From positions 152,836,699-152,900,698 of the forward strand of contig NC_092050.1 of NCBI RefSeq assembly GCF_003086295.3: 64,000 nucleotides of DNA, given 5' to 3'. Within the stretch, counting starts at the first letter, position 1. Each line of letters opens with the position of its first letter. The notes below the pieces were generated by a model. It was not told the DNA's origin and did no database searches. It was given only the letters and a program-made list of their open reading frames with translations. Source of the stretch: Arachis hypogaea (taxonomy: Eukaryota; Streptophyta; Magnoliopsida; Fabales; Fabaceae). The translations under genes were made by a program, and so were the position numbers. Below, piece after piece: positions 1-11,912 of the stretch.

Positions 1-372
1 TTCATTCATCCTTCCGATATGAAATAAAATGATACTTTTTCCCAAAGCTTAATTGTTCACTATAAAAGCAATTTTAATTTGATTGAAGCAGATCCATTCA
101 AAATTTCGATTTCACTAGCGCCGCATCTTTTTTTTCTTATAAAAAGAGAGCCGATACGCATAGGTCTATAAAATACAAACCTTTTCCACCAACTCTGCAC
201 TTTCTAATAACCATGCTTGAGAAGTGACAAGGTCCATGTGTCTAATTGCAAGGATCTGAAGAAACAACAAAATAACGAACTTAAGCTTCAACTTTTCAAA
301 TTATTCTGGAGGTAAAGCAAATTTTGATTGGAATGTCATAAAATATAATGGATATATATATATATATATCAG
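1..372. other. AT-rich non-coding sequence
   Basis: No supported coding sequence. A short (AT)n run at about 353-370 ends in a cag that looks like a splice acceptor for the coiled-coil pseudogene exon that follows. Confidence 0.4.
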
Positions 373-888
373 TTAAAAGAAGAGGCTATTAGTGCAAAGG
401 AAGAAATAAATGGTTTGAATAACGTAATAGAATCGGTAACTGGCGAATTACAGAAGGCAAAAATTGAACTGAATATGTAAAAGGAGAAAGACATTGAATC
501 GCAGGTGGAGATCGTATTACTGAAATCGTAATTTTAGGAGCACAAATTGGCTTACATTCACGAAGAACATGAAAATCAAGATTCGCAGGGCAAATTGAAT
601 ATGATAACAAGGATCGGATCTGGAACTGGATCTGGATCTGAAGAAGTCAGAATGAACATGGAGAACAAGAATGGTGAAATCGCAGTGGTGGCTATGGGTG
701 CAAAATTGCCGTGTGAGTTAGCATCAACGAAGAAAGAGTTGAGAATAATGGCGGCGGCGAAGATCGCGGAGCTGAGGGGGCGAGCAGAACAGGCTCTAAG
801 CAGGACTCAACGGAAAGTGACTTCTCTCTCCACTCTGCTGGAGAGTGAGGGAGGCAGCGAGAGGGACGTGTGTGAGGAGAGAGCTTAG
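373..888 (+). pseudogene. Coiled-coil protein exon, pseudogene
   Basis: One frame runs from a possible splice acceptor (tatatcag, ending 372) to a stop at 886-888, but has three in-frame stops (about 478, 529 and 535). The peptide is rich in Glu, Lys, Leu and Ala with heptad-like spacing, for example the segments EEAISAKEEINGLNNVIESV and AAAKIAELRGRAEQALSR. That composition is typical of long plant coiled-coil proteins, such as the WEB/DUF827 chloroplast-movement family, but I cannot assign the family firmly. The open part (547-888) is 113 codons and has no conserved catalytic motif. It is probably the last exon of a dead gene whose upstream exons lie outside or were lost. Confidence 0.4.
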
Positions 889-1819
889 GGTTAGGGTTGA
901 AAATTGAAAAATGATAGTTTTTTAATTTATTTTAAAATCTAGTAGTATTATTTAAAATAGTGACCGATTTAGCTACTAATTAATTTGTAACTTTTATTGT
1001 TTAGTTGGTCGCAAATTCGGTCACTAATAGCATAATTAATTAAGATAAATAATCACTCAACCAACCTAAATTGATTAAGCGTAATTCAAACTCCAAATAC
1101 CTTCTTAAATATACGAATGAAATAATCATTCATCTAACTCAAATTGATTAAGATAAATACTAATTTTTTTAATAAATTTTTTATATAATTTTATATATTT
1201 TCCTATGCAGGACACGAGAACATACACTAATTTAAAACAATATCAAATCTAAGTAATTGGTCAGGAGGTTTTCTTATTAGTATTTCGTTATTATTGAGCC
1301 TTAAAATTTCTAAATTTTAAAATCGAAAGTGAGTCAAATTAGCCTGAGATCTAATTTGAACTTGACTAATTAATAATTTAATAAATTGAATTTGTAAATT
1401 TGTGAGTCAAAATTTAAATCTGAATTTGAGTTCATATTTTAACTAAACCAAACTTCAGTTTGAAAAGCTTACCTCAATGGTTCGTGAGGAATTTTTTGGA
1501 GGGTAGGCATGTTGAATAGCTCAGTAAAGATGGCGGTTATGCTTGGTAGCTCGTCATGGGCCTCGAAGGGCTGGGATGGTATTGGGCCGGGCTTGGAGGA
1601 ATGAGAGGAGTGGTGGCCACTGGCCAGTTGCAATGAGGAGGAAACAATCAAGAGAGTCAAGGGTTACTAACGAGGTATAACTCAAATAGTAGTCTCTCTT
1701 TTTCTACTTAAAGAGTTAAAGGTTCCATCTATTGTAATCGAGCGAAAAAAATCTGATAAACATGTGAGGAAAATGTGGATGTATTATATGGTACTTGGAA
1801 TTAGAAATTGTCCAATCTA
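889..1819. other. Intergenic, no supported gene
   Basis: AT-rich sequence with one GC-richer island (about 1470-1660). The island holds a 63-codon minus-strand frame with no recognisable domain and I do not call it a gene. Confidence 0.4.
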
Positions 1820-3460
1820 CCTAACAAAAAAAGAGAGATGAAGATTTACTGAAAAAATGAAAAAAGATATTTAGAATTTATAAGATTTTTTAATGAAATT
1901 AATAGTGTTATTTTTTGTTAGACGGAAATAAATTTTGATGGTAACTATATTCATGAGTAAAGTATATTTTTTTTAATATTTGTGATTATTTTAAAAATAA
2001 TTTTGATATTTAACTTTTTAATTTTGTTTTTAATAATTTTTAGACATTAATTTTATATAAAATATTAGAAATAAAATTAAAAATATCTATTTTTTTAGTT
2101 TAGGTTCTGTTAATATGTTTTAAAAGATTCATTTTAAGAATATATTAAAAAAATTATTAAATATTATTAAAAAATATTTTCTTTTGTTTTTTTTTATTGT
2201 TATTAGAGCTCTTGACCACTAAAAGATAGGAAAAAATAGTTCAATAAAAATCATTATTATATGGAAAAATACCATATAACATAATTTCACTTATTCTATC
2301 TTGCTCTCTTTGGACATTGTCATCAAAGAGTCACCAATATAACATTACAAAATAAAAAAACCCACCTAGTTAAACAATATACTTAAAACCAAGTAACTCT
2401 ATTACAATGTTCACTATTAATTTGTTATATTCTTCCAATTATTAAAGTGGCAGAAATACTTTTTCATATTAGCATATTGAATTTCGACCATTATTCTCCA
2501 TTGTTAAATGAAGTTCTTGAACCTATTTTTTCAAAATTCAATTTCCAATAAATATTATCAACACCATATGACTACTTTACTATACATATATGCATGGTTC
2601 ATATGTTTTAAAAACAAATTAATTTAAAGTTGCATTATATTCCTCCATTATTAAAATTGGACAACAATCTTAAATATTTGCACCAACGCTTTTATATTCG
2701 AATCTTTTGGCAAAAACTCACATATAAACACAATCAATTTATATTTTTTTTTATTTAATATATATCCATCCACTGTTATATATTGTTTTGAACACACATA
2801 TTTTACACAAATCTACCATGATAAACCATATCCTCCCTAATCCCCGACTTCTCAACTGGCGGCCTCACCCTCCAAATTTTTCATCAAAGTACTACCTTTT
2901 TTACTAATTAACTTTCATTCATTCAAATTATGTAAAATGATATATATCACATGTCTCGTCCAAACTAGTAATTTTATTTTGAAAGATTTTTTAATTCCTA
3001 GCATTTTTTTCAAGTTTAGGTTTTGTTAATATGTATTTAAAAAGACTCATTTTAAGAATATTTTAAAAAATTATTAAATATAATTAAAAATATATTTTCT
3101 TTTACTTATTTAATATATTAAAAACTTAATTAAAAAATTTTTATTATAAAAAATTAAATCCTTGTAATTTGTTTTGGTACGCAAATCTATTGATATTTAT
3201 TGTTGGCCATCTGCGTGCCCATCCATTTAGCATGGATCACATTAACTTTACTATATAGGTACATATACACATGCATTTTCCGCATAACATTTAATACTAC
3301 TTCTGCTCGGTTCATGGAATGAATGAAATTAGTGCAAACATCCTCATATTCTATAAACAAAATTACAAAGTGCAAGCATATAGATATAAGGTTTATTTAA
3401 CCTCCGTATTATTCAGTATCCAACCTTAAACTAAGATAATCCCATCATATAAACATACAA
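1820..3460. repeat. P450 3'-flank duplicated unit, copy A
   Basis: About 2825-3440 closely matches the sequence at 35980-36256 plus 38302-38640, which lies just downstream of the intact P450 gene at 38733-40238. Shared stretches include the block from about 2850 (ggcggcctcacc) and the one at about 3200-3400. The part at 1890-2180 resembles 14360-15010, which flanks the P450 pseudogene. A block starting tttaggttttgttaatatg occurs twice within this copy (about 2100 and 3017). No P450 coding sequence is attached here; the unit ends at a palindromic transposon, so its gene was probably lost. Confidence 0.65.
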
Positions 3461-3519
3461 AAACAATGGAGCTCAACTCTTTGGAAGATTTGTCACAAAC
3501 AAATATATATATATATACA

Positions 3520-5266
3520 GGTGAATGTTATCCAACCCTCTCTAAAATAACATGTAAGTTATTATTCATTATGTGTCACATTGTAATTGGTTCTTACTTA
3601 ACCATAGTTGGGTTATTTTATAATTTATTATTTGAGATTGGAAATAATATAATTTCTTAAAATATCAAATCTTCACTCCCGTTAATTGAAGCACATTTCC
3701 ACTCATCCGTTCTTTCTTCATCACTTTATCACCTAAATTCGGTCCTTCCAAGCACCGTCGCGTTCGTGACAAGAAGCGCCTACGTCGTCGCCATCTACTG
3801 CCCTCCCACGCAATCTCTCTTTGTTTAGTGCATTATCCCTTAGTCACGGTCGTTGAATTCCGTTGCCTGTACTTCACCATCTTTTTCAGTATAGCCCGCG
3901 CCTCTTTTTGACATGGATCACTGCTTACCCACATAATTAATGGTTAATTTGGTTATTAATTTTTTTTATTGAAAAAATATATCTTTATTTAATTACGTGA
4001 TAAAACATATATTTATATATAAAATATAATATAATAAAATAAATCTATTCAAAGTATTTAAAAATATAATTAAAATCATGAACATATAAATATAATAATA
4101 AAATTTGTACTCCAAACAAATAAACATATTTTTTTATCATACATATATTATTTAAAAAATAAATATATTATTAAAATTAATAACAAAAATTTAAAATGAT
4201 AAAATTCAACTGTTTTACCGTATTTTTTATAGTATTTTTTTTAATTTTTAATTTATTAGTATTTTATTATTTAATTAATAATTAAATAAATTATTTTTAT
4301 GAAAAATTATTTTTTGTATTATATTAGAGAAGAGACCAATATAGCAGTTTAAAAAATAAATTGTATAAATATTTAAGAGATAAATATGAAATACATACCT
4401 AAAATAAATAAAATAGACAAAATGGGAGTACTCTTGAGAAATAGAGAATTATTTTTGTCTGTTTTATTTATTTTAGGCATGTATTTCATATTTATCTCTT
4501 AAATATCTATAATCTATCTGTATAATTTACTTTTGTATTTAAAAATTTTAATATTATCTATTTTTATTTAAAAATTATTTTTACATTATTTTTTAAACTG
4601 TTATATTGGTCTCTTCTTTAAGATAATACAAAAAAATAATTTCTCATAAAAATAATTTATTTAATCATTAATTAAATAATAAAATACGAATAAATTAAAA
4701 ATTAAAAAAATAAAAATACTATAAAAAATACTTGTAAGAAAGTTAGATTTTATCATTTTAAACTTGTGTTATTAATTTTAACAATTTATTTTTTTAAAAT
4801 AATTTATGTACGATAAAAGATATGTTTTTTCTGATTTTAATTATACTTTTAAGTACTCTAAATAGAGTTATTATATTATATTATATTTTACATTCTGTTC
4901 TATCGTGTAATTAAATAAAGATTTGTTTTAGTGAAAAAATGTAATAACTAAACTAAACATTACTTATGTTAGTAAAGAGTGATCCACGGCAGAAGGAGGG
5001 ATCGAGTGAGAGGATAGGAGATAGCGAGGACGTCGGCGCTAGCTATATTAAATAGGACGGCAAAGTTACTGATGACGGAAATTCAACCACGTCGTAAGGG
5101 ATGAAGAAATGGAGATTGCGTGAGAGTACTCCCATTTTCTAACTTTATTTAAAATGATAATAAATTATAAAATAACCCAACTGATTAAGTAAGGACCAAT
5201 TACAATGTGACACATAATGAAGGATAATTTACATGTTATTTTAGAGGGGGTTGGATAGCATTCACC
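3520..5266. mobile_element. Palindromic foldback DNA transposon, 1.75 kb
   Basis: The two ends are long inverted repeats: the left end starts ggtgaatgttatccaaccct and the right end read in reverse starts ggtgaatgctatccaacccc, and the match continues for over 100 bases. Inner blocks also match in inverse orientation (3950-4130 with 4780-4960; 4310-4410 with 4460-4640), so nearly the whole element folds on itself about a centre near 4400-4440. It sits in a (TA)n tract on both sides, so the target duplication cannot be defined. There is no transposase. It is a non-autonomous element, probably of Mutator foldback type. The GC-richer parts (about 3740-3830 and 4985-5130) do not match each other well. 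Confidence 0.75.
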
Positions 5267-5290
5267 ATATATATATATATATATATATAT

Positions 5291-5820
5291 TGTTCATACC
5301 CTGACCCAATGATAAGGCCCAGGTCCAAACGAAAGGCCCAATCCAAAGGATTGAGCCTCGCCCTACATCGACCTTCGCCCTACGAAGTCGGTCCCTACCA
5401 CGACTTGCTCTAAAGAAGTCGGGACGAAGATTAGCTGGCAGATAAACACCCATTCAAATGAGTAACTACCCCTAAAATCTCTCTACCCACTTCCTGGAGC
5501 CATATCTCAACCTCCCTAAGATAAAGGAGCGGTTATCCACCATAAATAACGGAACTACACCAACGATGGTTATGGGTTCACCACTATAAATACACTGACA
5601 CTTCTCAGGTATCTCAGAAGTCCCAATACTCTCTAGACATGTTTTGCTCCCTTTGCCGACTTTGGCATCGGAGTGTCTTTGCAGGCGCCACCCCCGATTT
5701 TCTCATACCGAAGTCGGACGGGGGCCTTGGATCATCAATCCGCTTGGATACTTCCTCATTCCGACGATTGGGCCAGCTAAACTAATCCAACCCAATAATC
5801 TCCGGTTACCCATCGTAACA
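5291..5820 (+). repeat. 5' LTR of Gypsy element 1
   Basis: Starts TGTTCATACCC and ends CGTAACA directly before the primer-binding site, giving a 530-bp LTR with TG...CA ends. A TATA box (TATAAATA, 5585-5592) lies inside. The ends resemble those of the LTR at 8310-8851, so the two elements belong to related families. Confidence 0.8.
5585..5592 (+). promoter_or_regulatory. TATA box in LTR of element 1
   Basis: TATAAATA in a cactataaatacactg context; it would start the genomic RNA about 30 bases downstream, in the R region. Confidence 0.55.
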
Positions 5821-5821
5821 T

Positions 5822-5839
5822 TGGCGCCGTTGCCGGGGA
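5822..5839 (+). other. Primer-binding site, tRNA-Asp
   Basis: TGGCGCCGTTGCCGGGGA is the exact complement of the last 18 nucleotides (with CCA) of plant tRNA-Asp as I know it. It lies one base after the LTR, as expected for the minus-strand primer site of plant Tat/Athila-type Gypsy elements. Confidence 0.85.
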
Positions 5840-5858
5840 CCCGAGAGATCAGCTAGTA

Positions 5859-8309
5859 ATGGCGGATGTATCCCCTGAAGATGGTCACGTGGCGTCGGAT
5901 TCCGAACAAGAGAATCTGGATACCGGAAACAACGACGCAGACCTGACCCTCCACCAGGAAACCAACGACCAACACAGGGAAGGAACCTCCAGATTTAAAA
6001 ATCCGAAGACAAATTCCTCAGAGGGGCGTGAATCAAAAAAGGATGGACCACCCCACGCAACTGAACTAATGGGGTTAGTCCATGTCCACCAAAGTCGCTT
6101 GGAACAGCTGGAACAGGAACGGGAGCGACAAAGGGAGATAGAAAAGCACCTAAGAGAGGAGATGGATCGACGAAAAGAGTTAGAGAAAAAACTCTTAAAG
6201 TTAGAATCCTCCCTCAAAGGTCGGAACTCCCGTGACGATCGAGAAGAGTCGTCCCCAGGAGGGGAGGACCCTTTTTGTGAGGACATAATGAGGGCAAAAG
6301 TTCCAAGAAACTTTAAAAGCCCCGATATGGACCTCTATGACGGAACCACCAATCCGAAGCATCATTTAAGCAACTTTAAAAGTCGGATGTATCTGGCTGA
6401 TGCTTCTGACGCGACGCGCTGCAAAGCTTTCGCGACCACCTTATCGAAAGCAGCGATGAAGTGGTTTGATAGCCTCCCTCCAAGGTCGGTCACCAGCTTC
6501 GAGGACCTCTCGAGGAAGTTTCTAATGAGGTTCTCCATTCAGAAAGATAAAGTAAAGCATGCACCGAGCCTCCTGGGAATAAAGCAAGAGGTCGGAGAAC
6601 CTCTACGAGATTATATGAAAAGGTTCAACAAGGCATGCTTAGAGATTCAAGACTTGCCCACTAAGGCAGTTATCATGGGGCTGGTCAACGGGCTTAGAGA
6701 AGGTCTCTTCTCACAATCCATATCAAAAAGACACCCCACCTCCTTAAGTGATGTACAGAAACGAGCTGAAAAGTACATCAACATGGAGGAAAATGCCAGA
6801 CTGAGAGAGTCGAGTTGGCGACCTGGGCACCTTCCCTCGATAAAAGAGAGGGAGAGGGAGCCCAAGAAGAAAGAAGACCTCGGTCCCGACAGACCTAGAA
6901 AATATCACTCTTATACTCCTCTAAAGGTTTTCATAGTGGACGTATACAGAGAGATCTGCAATACTGAAAGGCTGCCACCTCCCAGGCCCATTAAAAATAA
7001 AAAAAGGGGGAGTCGCAGCGACTATTGCGAGTACCATAAAATATATGGTCACTCAACAAACGATTGTTACGACCTTAAAAATGTGAGAGAAAAGTTGGCC
7101 AGAGAAGGCCGACTTGACAGATATCTCATAGAAAGGTCGGATAATCATGGGAAGAGAAAGCGAGAGGACACAGATAGAAGAGACCCACCACCGCAGACTC
7201 CGAAGAGACATATACATATGATCTCAGGCGGATTCGCGGGAGGGGGACTCACCAAGTCCGCTCGCAAAAGACACCTCAAGCGAGTCTACCAAGTCGGAAA
7301 TGAATCATCCGACCTCCCTACCATCTCATTTACAAAGGAAGATGGGCAAGGAGTAATCCCTGGACACGACGATCCAGTGGTAATAACCATGATCCTAGCC
7401 AATGCCTATCTCCACAGAACCCTAGTAGATCAAGGAAGTTCGGCAGACATCCTTTTCAAACCTGCGTTTGACAAACTAGGGTTGGATGAAAAGGAGTTAG
7501 GAGCCTACCCCGACACCTTGTACGGGCTAGGCGACACGCCAATAAAATCACTAGGATTTCTACCCCTCCACACTACCTTCGGAAACGGGAAAAAATCCAA
7601 AACTCTGAGCATAGACTTTATAGTCATCAACGTAGGGTCAGCATATAATGCCCTAATCGGCAAAGCTACCCTAAATCGACTCGGAGCGGTGGTGTCTACC
7701 CCCCATCTCTGCATGAAATTTCCGACACCTGCGGGAATAGCAACGGTGCAGGGAGACCAGAAGTTGGCAAGAAAGTGCTACAATGAAAGCCTGAACCTGA
7801 GGGGAAAAGGCAAAGAGGTTCACACCATAGAGCTCGGTGGTGCAAGGGCCAAAGAAGAGCTACGACCACAGCCAGGAAGAAAAACTGAAGAAATACAGGT
7901 CGGCGAAGAGGAAGGGAAGAATACCAACATAGGAGCCAACCTAGGGGAAACCCTGAAGCAAGGGTTGACTAAGCTCCTAAGAGACAATTCTGACCTCTTC
8001 GCCTGGAAAGCTTCCGACATGCCCGGGATAGACCCCGAGCTCATGTCCCACAAGCTCTCGGTACATCCGGGATCCCGACTTGTACAACAGAGAAGGCGCA
8101 AGCTCGGCCCGAAACGAGCCCTAGTAGTGGAAGAGCAAGTACAGGCACTCCTAGAAGCCGGCTTCATTAGAGAAGTTAAATATCCAACATGGCTAGCAAA
8201 TGTAGTGCTAGTTAAGAAGCAAAACGGTAAATGGAGGATGTGTGTTGACTACACCGACTTAAATAAGGCATGTCCCAAAGACCTTTATCCACTCCCGAGT
8301 ATTGATACC
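5859..8309 (+). CDS. Gag-protease-reverse transcriptase (truncated), Gypsy
   Basis: One open frame from ATG 5859, 20 bases after the primer site. A charged coiled-coil N terminus (residues 75-120) precedes a retrotransposon gag domain (about 145-330; KAAMKWFDSLPPRSVTSFED is typical). A Cys/His cluster at about 388 (CEYHKIYGHSTNDC) may act as nucleic-acid-binding knuckle. The protease motif is at about 522 (VDQGSSADIL). The start of RT follows, with KWRMCVDYTDLNKACPKDLY near residue 795. The frame is lost at residue 817 (PSIDT); the next eight codons up to the stop at 8336 are LTR sequence of the nested element. The RT active-site YxDD, RNase H and integrase are missing, so no functional polyprotein can be made. 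Confidence 0.85.
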
Positions 8310-8851
8310 TGTTCCGAGGGTTACCTGAATTTGTAGGTCGATCTTGGTCGATATCTTATGTGCTAGTCGGGACCTGAGGTGTCCGGTTCGTGAATGGTGA
8401 CCGGAGCCGGTGCGTCCGACTTGTTGGACTGGTTGTGCTGCTGATCCTTTATCACCGAAGGGTGGGGGGTACCTGCAAGAGACTCCGATGCTTAAGTTAG
8501 CATGGGTATTAAACAGGTTTTATGTAGAATCAGAGTATGAGTTATACCTGGGTGCTCCAGTGTATTTATAGTAGTTGTAGATTGACCTTTCTAGATAAGA
8601 TAAGTTAGTTATCTTATCTTATCTTTATCTTTGAGTTGAGGTCAGCTTATCTTCAAGGGAACCGCCCTTATCTCTTACAGGCTTGGACGGCCTTTGGACT
8701 TGGGTCATGTTCCTCTACTTGGGCCCTTTTATGGGCTTTCCTGTTAACTTGGCCGAGTTCTTTAAGAAGAAGTCGATCCGCTTGACCTGAAGAGGTCGGT
8801 CGCTTTGTCGTCGATCATCCCAGGTCGGATAGCTCGACCCTGGGTATGAAC
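8310..8851 (-). repeat. 3' LTR of Gypsy element 2
   Basis: On the minus strand it runs from TGTTCATACCCAGG (8851) to CTCGGAACA (8310), 542 bp. A TATA box (CTATAAATACA) is at about 8561-8571 on that strand. A purine-rich tract (aagcaggggcac) lies just outside at 8852-8863, as expected for the polypurine tract before a 3' LTR. Confidence 0.8.
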
Positions 8852-9979
8852 AGTGCCCCTGCTTGAGCTCGGTCTTCTGCTTTGAAGTCGAGTTTCTTGA
8901 CTTCGAACTTCTTTACAGCGAAGCCGAACTCGAGCACTTTTGTCGATTCCTTTCTACGTAGAGCTTTTGAATGTAGAACGTTTTCCTCTAAAAACGTGCA
9001 CTTTTATACCAGCGCTTTGTTCTTGGGAACGTGAGAGGGTTTAATGCCTTCATTAATTGGTTATTAATTGCCCTCGTTCTCTCTTTTTATTTTGAAATTC
9101 TTAATCAAAAACGGTTTCTCTTCTTCGCTCCTCTTCGTAACTTCTCCCTTTACTATCTCATTTTCTGTTTCTTTCGCAATTTCTCCTGCAACGCCTGTTC
9201 TGTTACTGCTTTCTGTGGGAAAGGGGCGATTTCCAGATTTCTCCTTCTATCTTCGTAATTTCTGCTTCGAGGGGGGTGGTTTTGCTTCTGCTCTTCGGCT
9301 TTCTTTTACGGTCTTTCTTCTATTTCTCCAGGTTCGATTTTTCTTTCTATCTTTCTCTATGCCATTTTTTGTGTCTATTTTGAGAAAGTTTGGGTTTTTC
9401 TGTCTTTTTTGCTGATCATTGTGTGTCTTGTAGTTTCTCCCTCTGTTTCTTGATACTTTAAGAACTTTGCATGTTTTGTGAATGCTTTTGTATTTGAAGC
9501 TTTGGAATGATGCCTCTGTTTGACTCTGAAAAAGGTTGCTCCTTTGACGATTTTGGGAGTGTTCGATGTTGGTGCTTGTTCTCTGCTGATGATTTTTTGC
9601 TTGATTTCGAAAAAGTTTGCGTCTTTGCTGTTTCTCTGCTTTTGATGGTTTTCTGTTTGGTATTGCTGACGTTAACAGTGCTTTCACTGGTAGACTGTAG
9701 AAAGATAGTTGCTTTGATGACTTTGCGTTTCTTAACTTTGATGCACGAAATGCTTGCTGCTTTAGGTCTTCTTTCCTTGTTTTGAGAGATACTGGGGTGT
9801 AGGTTTTTCCTAGAAATCTTGCTTTGTTATTGCCTCCAAAGGATGCCCCAGGACTTTTTGGCTTTAGTCTTGGGGTTTTCCTTTTGTTTATCCGCCCATC
9901 GAGATGTTTTGACCCGTGCCCGAGATGTTTTTTGAGTAATCCGCTCTTCTTTTCTTTTGTAGGATCTTTATTTGACCTC
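8852..9979 (+). other. Leader region of the antisense ORF
   Basis: Pyrimidine-rich on the plus strand, with no conserved reading frame. A candidate splice acceptor (cttttgtag, ending 9961) precedes the ATG at 9980 by 18 bases, so the antisense gene may have a spliced 5' leader. The 244-codon minus-strand frame at 9247-9981 is Lys/Arg/Ser-rich and looks like a shadow. Confidence 0.4.
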
Positions 9980-11912
9980 ATGTCTTCCCGAAATAACGTC
10001 GTAGCAACGCCATCTCAGGTCCCTGCGGGTATGGCCGATTGGGTGGATTCCATGGTCCTCATGTGTGTCTCGCTGGTTGATTCTGAGTTTTGTTCTCAGC
10101 TTAGGCAGTTTCACAGCGTCTGTAGTAACTCTGGCAATGAGAAGAATTATGAGCTTGTTCCTCCTTCCTCTGACGAGAGAGTCTGTTTCTCGACTCGAGT
10201 TGTTGACGATCGCCCTTTCTTTTATGCTTACGATTTTTTCTTTGGTCAACTCGGAGTTACTCTTCCCTTTACTCCATTTGAAATCGACCTGTTATGGTCT
10301 TGTAATGTTGCCCCTTCTCAACTTCACCCCAACTCCTGGGGTTTTATTAAAATCTTCCAATTGTTGTGTAATAGTTTTGGTATTCCTGCTTCCCAATCTC
10401 TCTTTTTCTATTTGTTTGTCTTGACTAAGCCTGGTGTGGTGAAAAAGAAGTCAGCTTGGGTCTCCTTCCGTTCTACCCAAGGAAAGAAAGTTTTTTCCAT
10501 GTTTGACGAATCGTTTCGGGATTTTAAAAACTATTTCTTCAAGGTCCGAGCTGTTGAAGGATCTCGGCCCTTTTTCTTGGATGAAAATGATGAGTCCGCC
10601 TTTCCCCTAGAGTGGCAGAAGGATGTTAGGGTCTCTAGGTACTCTTGGGACATGTTGGATGAGGCTGAGCGGGCCTTTGTGACTGTTTTAGAGGAGCGTT
10701 GGGGTCAGCCTCCCCATCTTGACACAAAGAAATTTCTAACCAACCCTTCTCTTCTTCAATCTGAACTGGGTATCTTGTGTTTCCTTTGCTGTTTGTCTTA
10801 TGATGCTTGTAGCTGTATTTTCGACTTGTTTGATTTGTAACTTGACTTCTATTTTATTTGCAGAGGCAATGAAAAACAATGAGTCTATGAAAGCTTTTAA
10901 AAGGGAACAGAAGGCGACTGCTGCCAGGAATGTTGCGGCCAGGGCTGCTGGGGAGGGGTCTTCTCAGCCTCGTGAGAAGCCGGCCGTGCCGAGCTCTCCC
11001 GGGGTGAAGAAGACGATCCCGATACCTCGGGTCCGTTTGGTGGATCCCCCTTCTTCTTCTGCTATTCCACCCATTGTTCCTCCAAGTAAAAAGCAAAAGA
11101 CTTCCGAGCCCTTTGATCTCAATGCTCCTAACTTCAACGCTATTGAATTTATAGATCAACGGATTGGGCCATATGGTACCATTTCCATGGATGATGTGTC
11201 CATTCTTCATCATTTGGAGTTTATGGCTCAGAATCATGTGAGGATGGCCTATATGGCGGCTGCGATTCATCGAACTGCCCAGAACCTTCCTCTTCATGCT
11301 ACTAAGGCATTTATGGAGGAGGCAAAACGAGAGTTCGACCGGATGAAGGGGTTGAAGGAGGAGCTCGAGGTGAAGGTGGCCAAATTGGAGAAGGACCTCG
11401 AGAATGAGAAGGCGAGCTCTGAGTCGCTGGCTGCTTCCTTGAGGTTGGCTGAGGATGCAGCCATGATGCACAAGGAAAGCTATGTGACATCCTATAGGGA
11501 GGGGAGGCGCTTGAGGGAAGAGCTGGACAACGCCCGGGAGGATTATGCCGACCTCCAGGGTCATCTTGTTGGTAGCGTAACTGCTGCTTACGAGAACTTG
11601 AAAGAACAAGTCCGGATCATTGCTCCTGAGGCCGATCTCACCCTTTTCAGTTTGGATAATGTTGTCCGAGATGGCAAAATTGTCCCTGATGATGAGGGTG
11701 ATGATGATGAAGTTGTTCCTCCCCTCGTGTCTTCCACCAAGGCGTCGACTTCTTCCGCTCCTCCTGCTGTGCCTGACTTGGATTGCCAGATCTTGAATCA
11801 GGAGGATGGGACTGTTGATGCGGTGTCGATTCAAGCTCGCCCTCCTTCCCCTGGTCTTGATGCCGCGAAGAAAGCTCCTGATGGTGCTGAGAAAACTTCT
11901 GATACCTGCTGA
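9980..11912 (+). CDS. Antisense additional ORF, putative gypsy-type transposon domain protein (two exons)
   Basis: Exon 1 is 9980-10769 and exon 2 is 10864-11912, joined by a GT-AG intron (gtatct...tttgcag). The exons total 1839 nt, exactly 613 codons with the stop, with no internal stop, so the model is self-consistent. Residues about 60-230 resemble the plant 'putative gypsy type transposon' domain (Pfam Transposase_28), with blocks such as LPFTPFEIDLLWSCNVAPSQ and SWGFIKIFQLLCNSFGIPAS. Exon 2 holds a Pro/Ser-rich linker, an FDLNAP motif, a long coiled coil (about residues 425-545) and an acidic tail. The function of the family is not known. It lies antisense to pol, between integrase and 3' LTR. 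It is the only full-length transposon ORF in the window without visible damage. Confidence 0.7.
10770..10863 (+). other. Intron of the antisense ORF
   Basis: 94 bp, T-rich, GT donor after ctgaactgg and AG acceptor after ttctattttatttgcag. Removing it joins two open frames in phase. Confidence 0.65.

Larger units (their letters stand above)
5291..8309 (+). mobile_element. Ty3/Gypsy (Tat-type) element 1, 3'-truncated
   Basis: The element begins with a 5' LTR (5291-5820), followed by a tRNA-Asp primer site and one long gag-protease-RT frame. It is cut off inside RT at 8309, where the LTR of a second element begins. The rest of RT, RNase H, integrase and the 3' LTR are not in the window. The 5' end abuts a (TA)n tract, so no target duplication can be shown. 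No in-frame stop occurs in the 817 codons that remain. Confidence 0.85.

Noticed and set aside
1469..1660. 63-codon minus-strand frame with a signal-peptide-like start
   Set aside because: No domain, no neighbouring exon and no second copy; too short to support.
5644..5856. 70-codon plus-strand ORF
   Set aside because: It spans the LTR end and the primer-binding site; no real protein.
5885..6286. 133-codon minus-strand ORF in gag
   Set aside because: Ser/Arg-rich complement of the coiled-coil part of gag.
9247..9981. 244-codon minus-strand ORF
   Set aside because: Lys/Arg/Ser-rich without domain; it is the complement of the T-rich leader of the antisense ORF.
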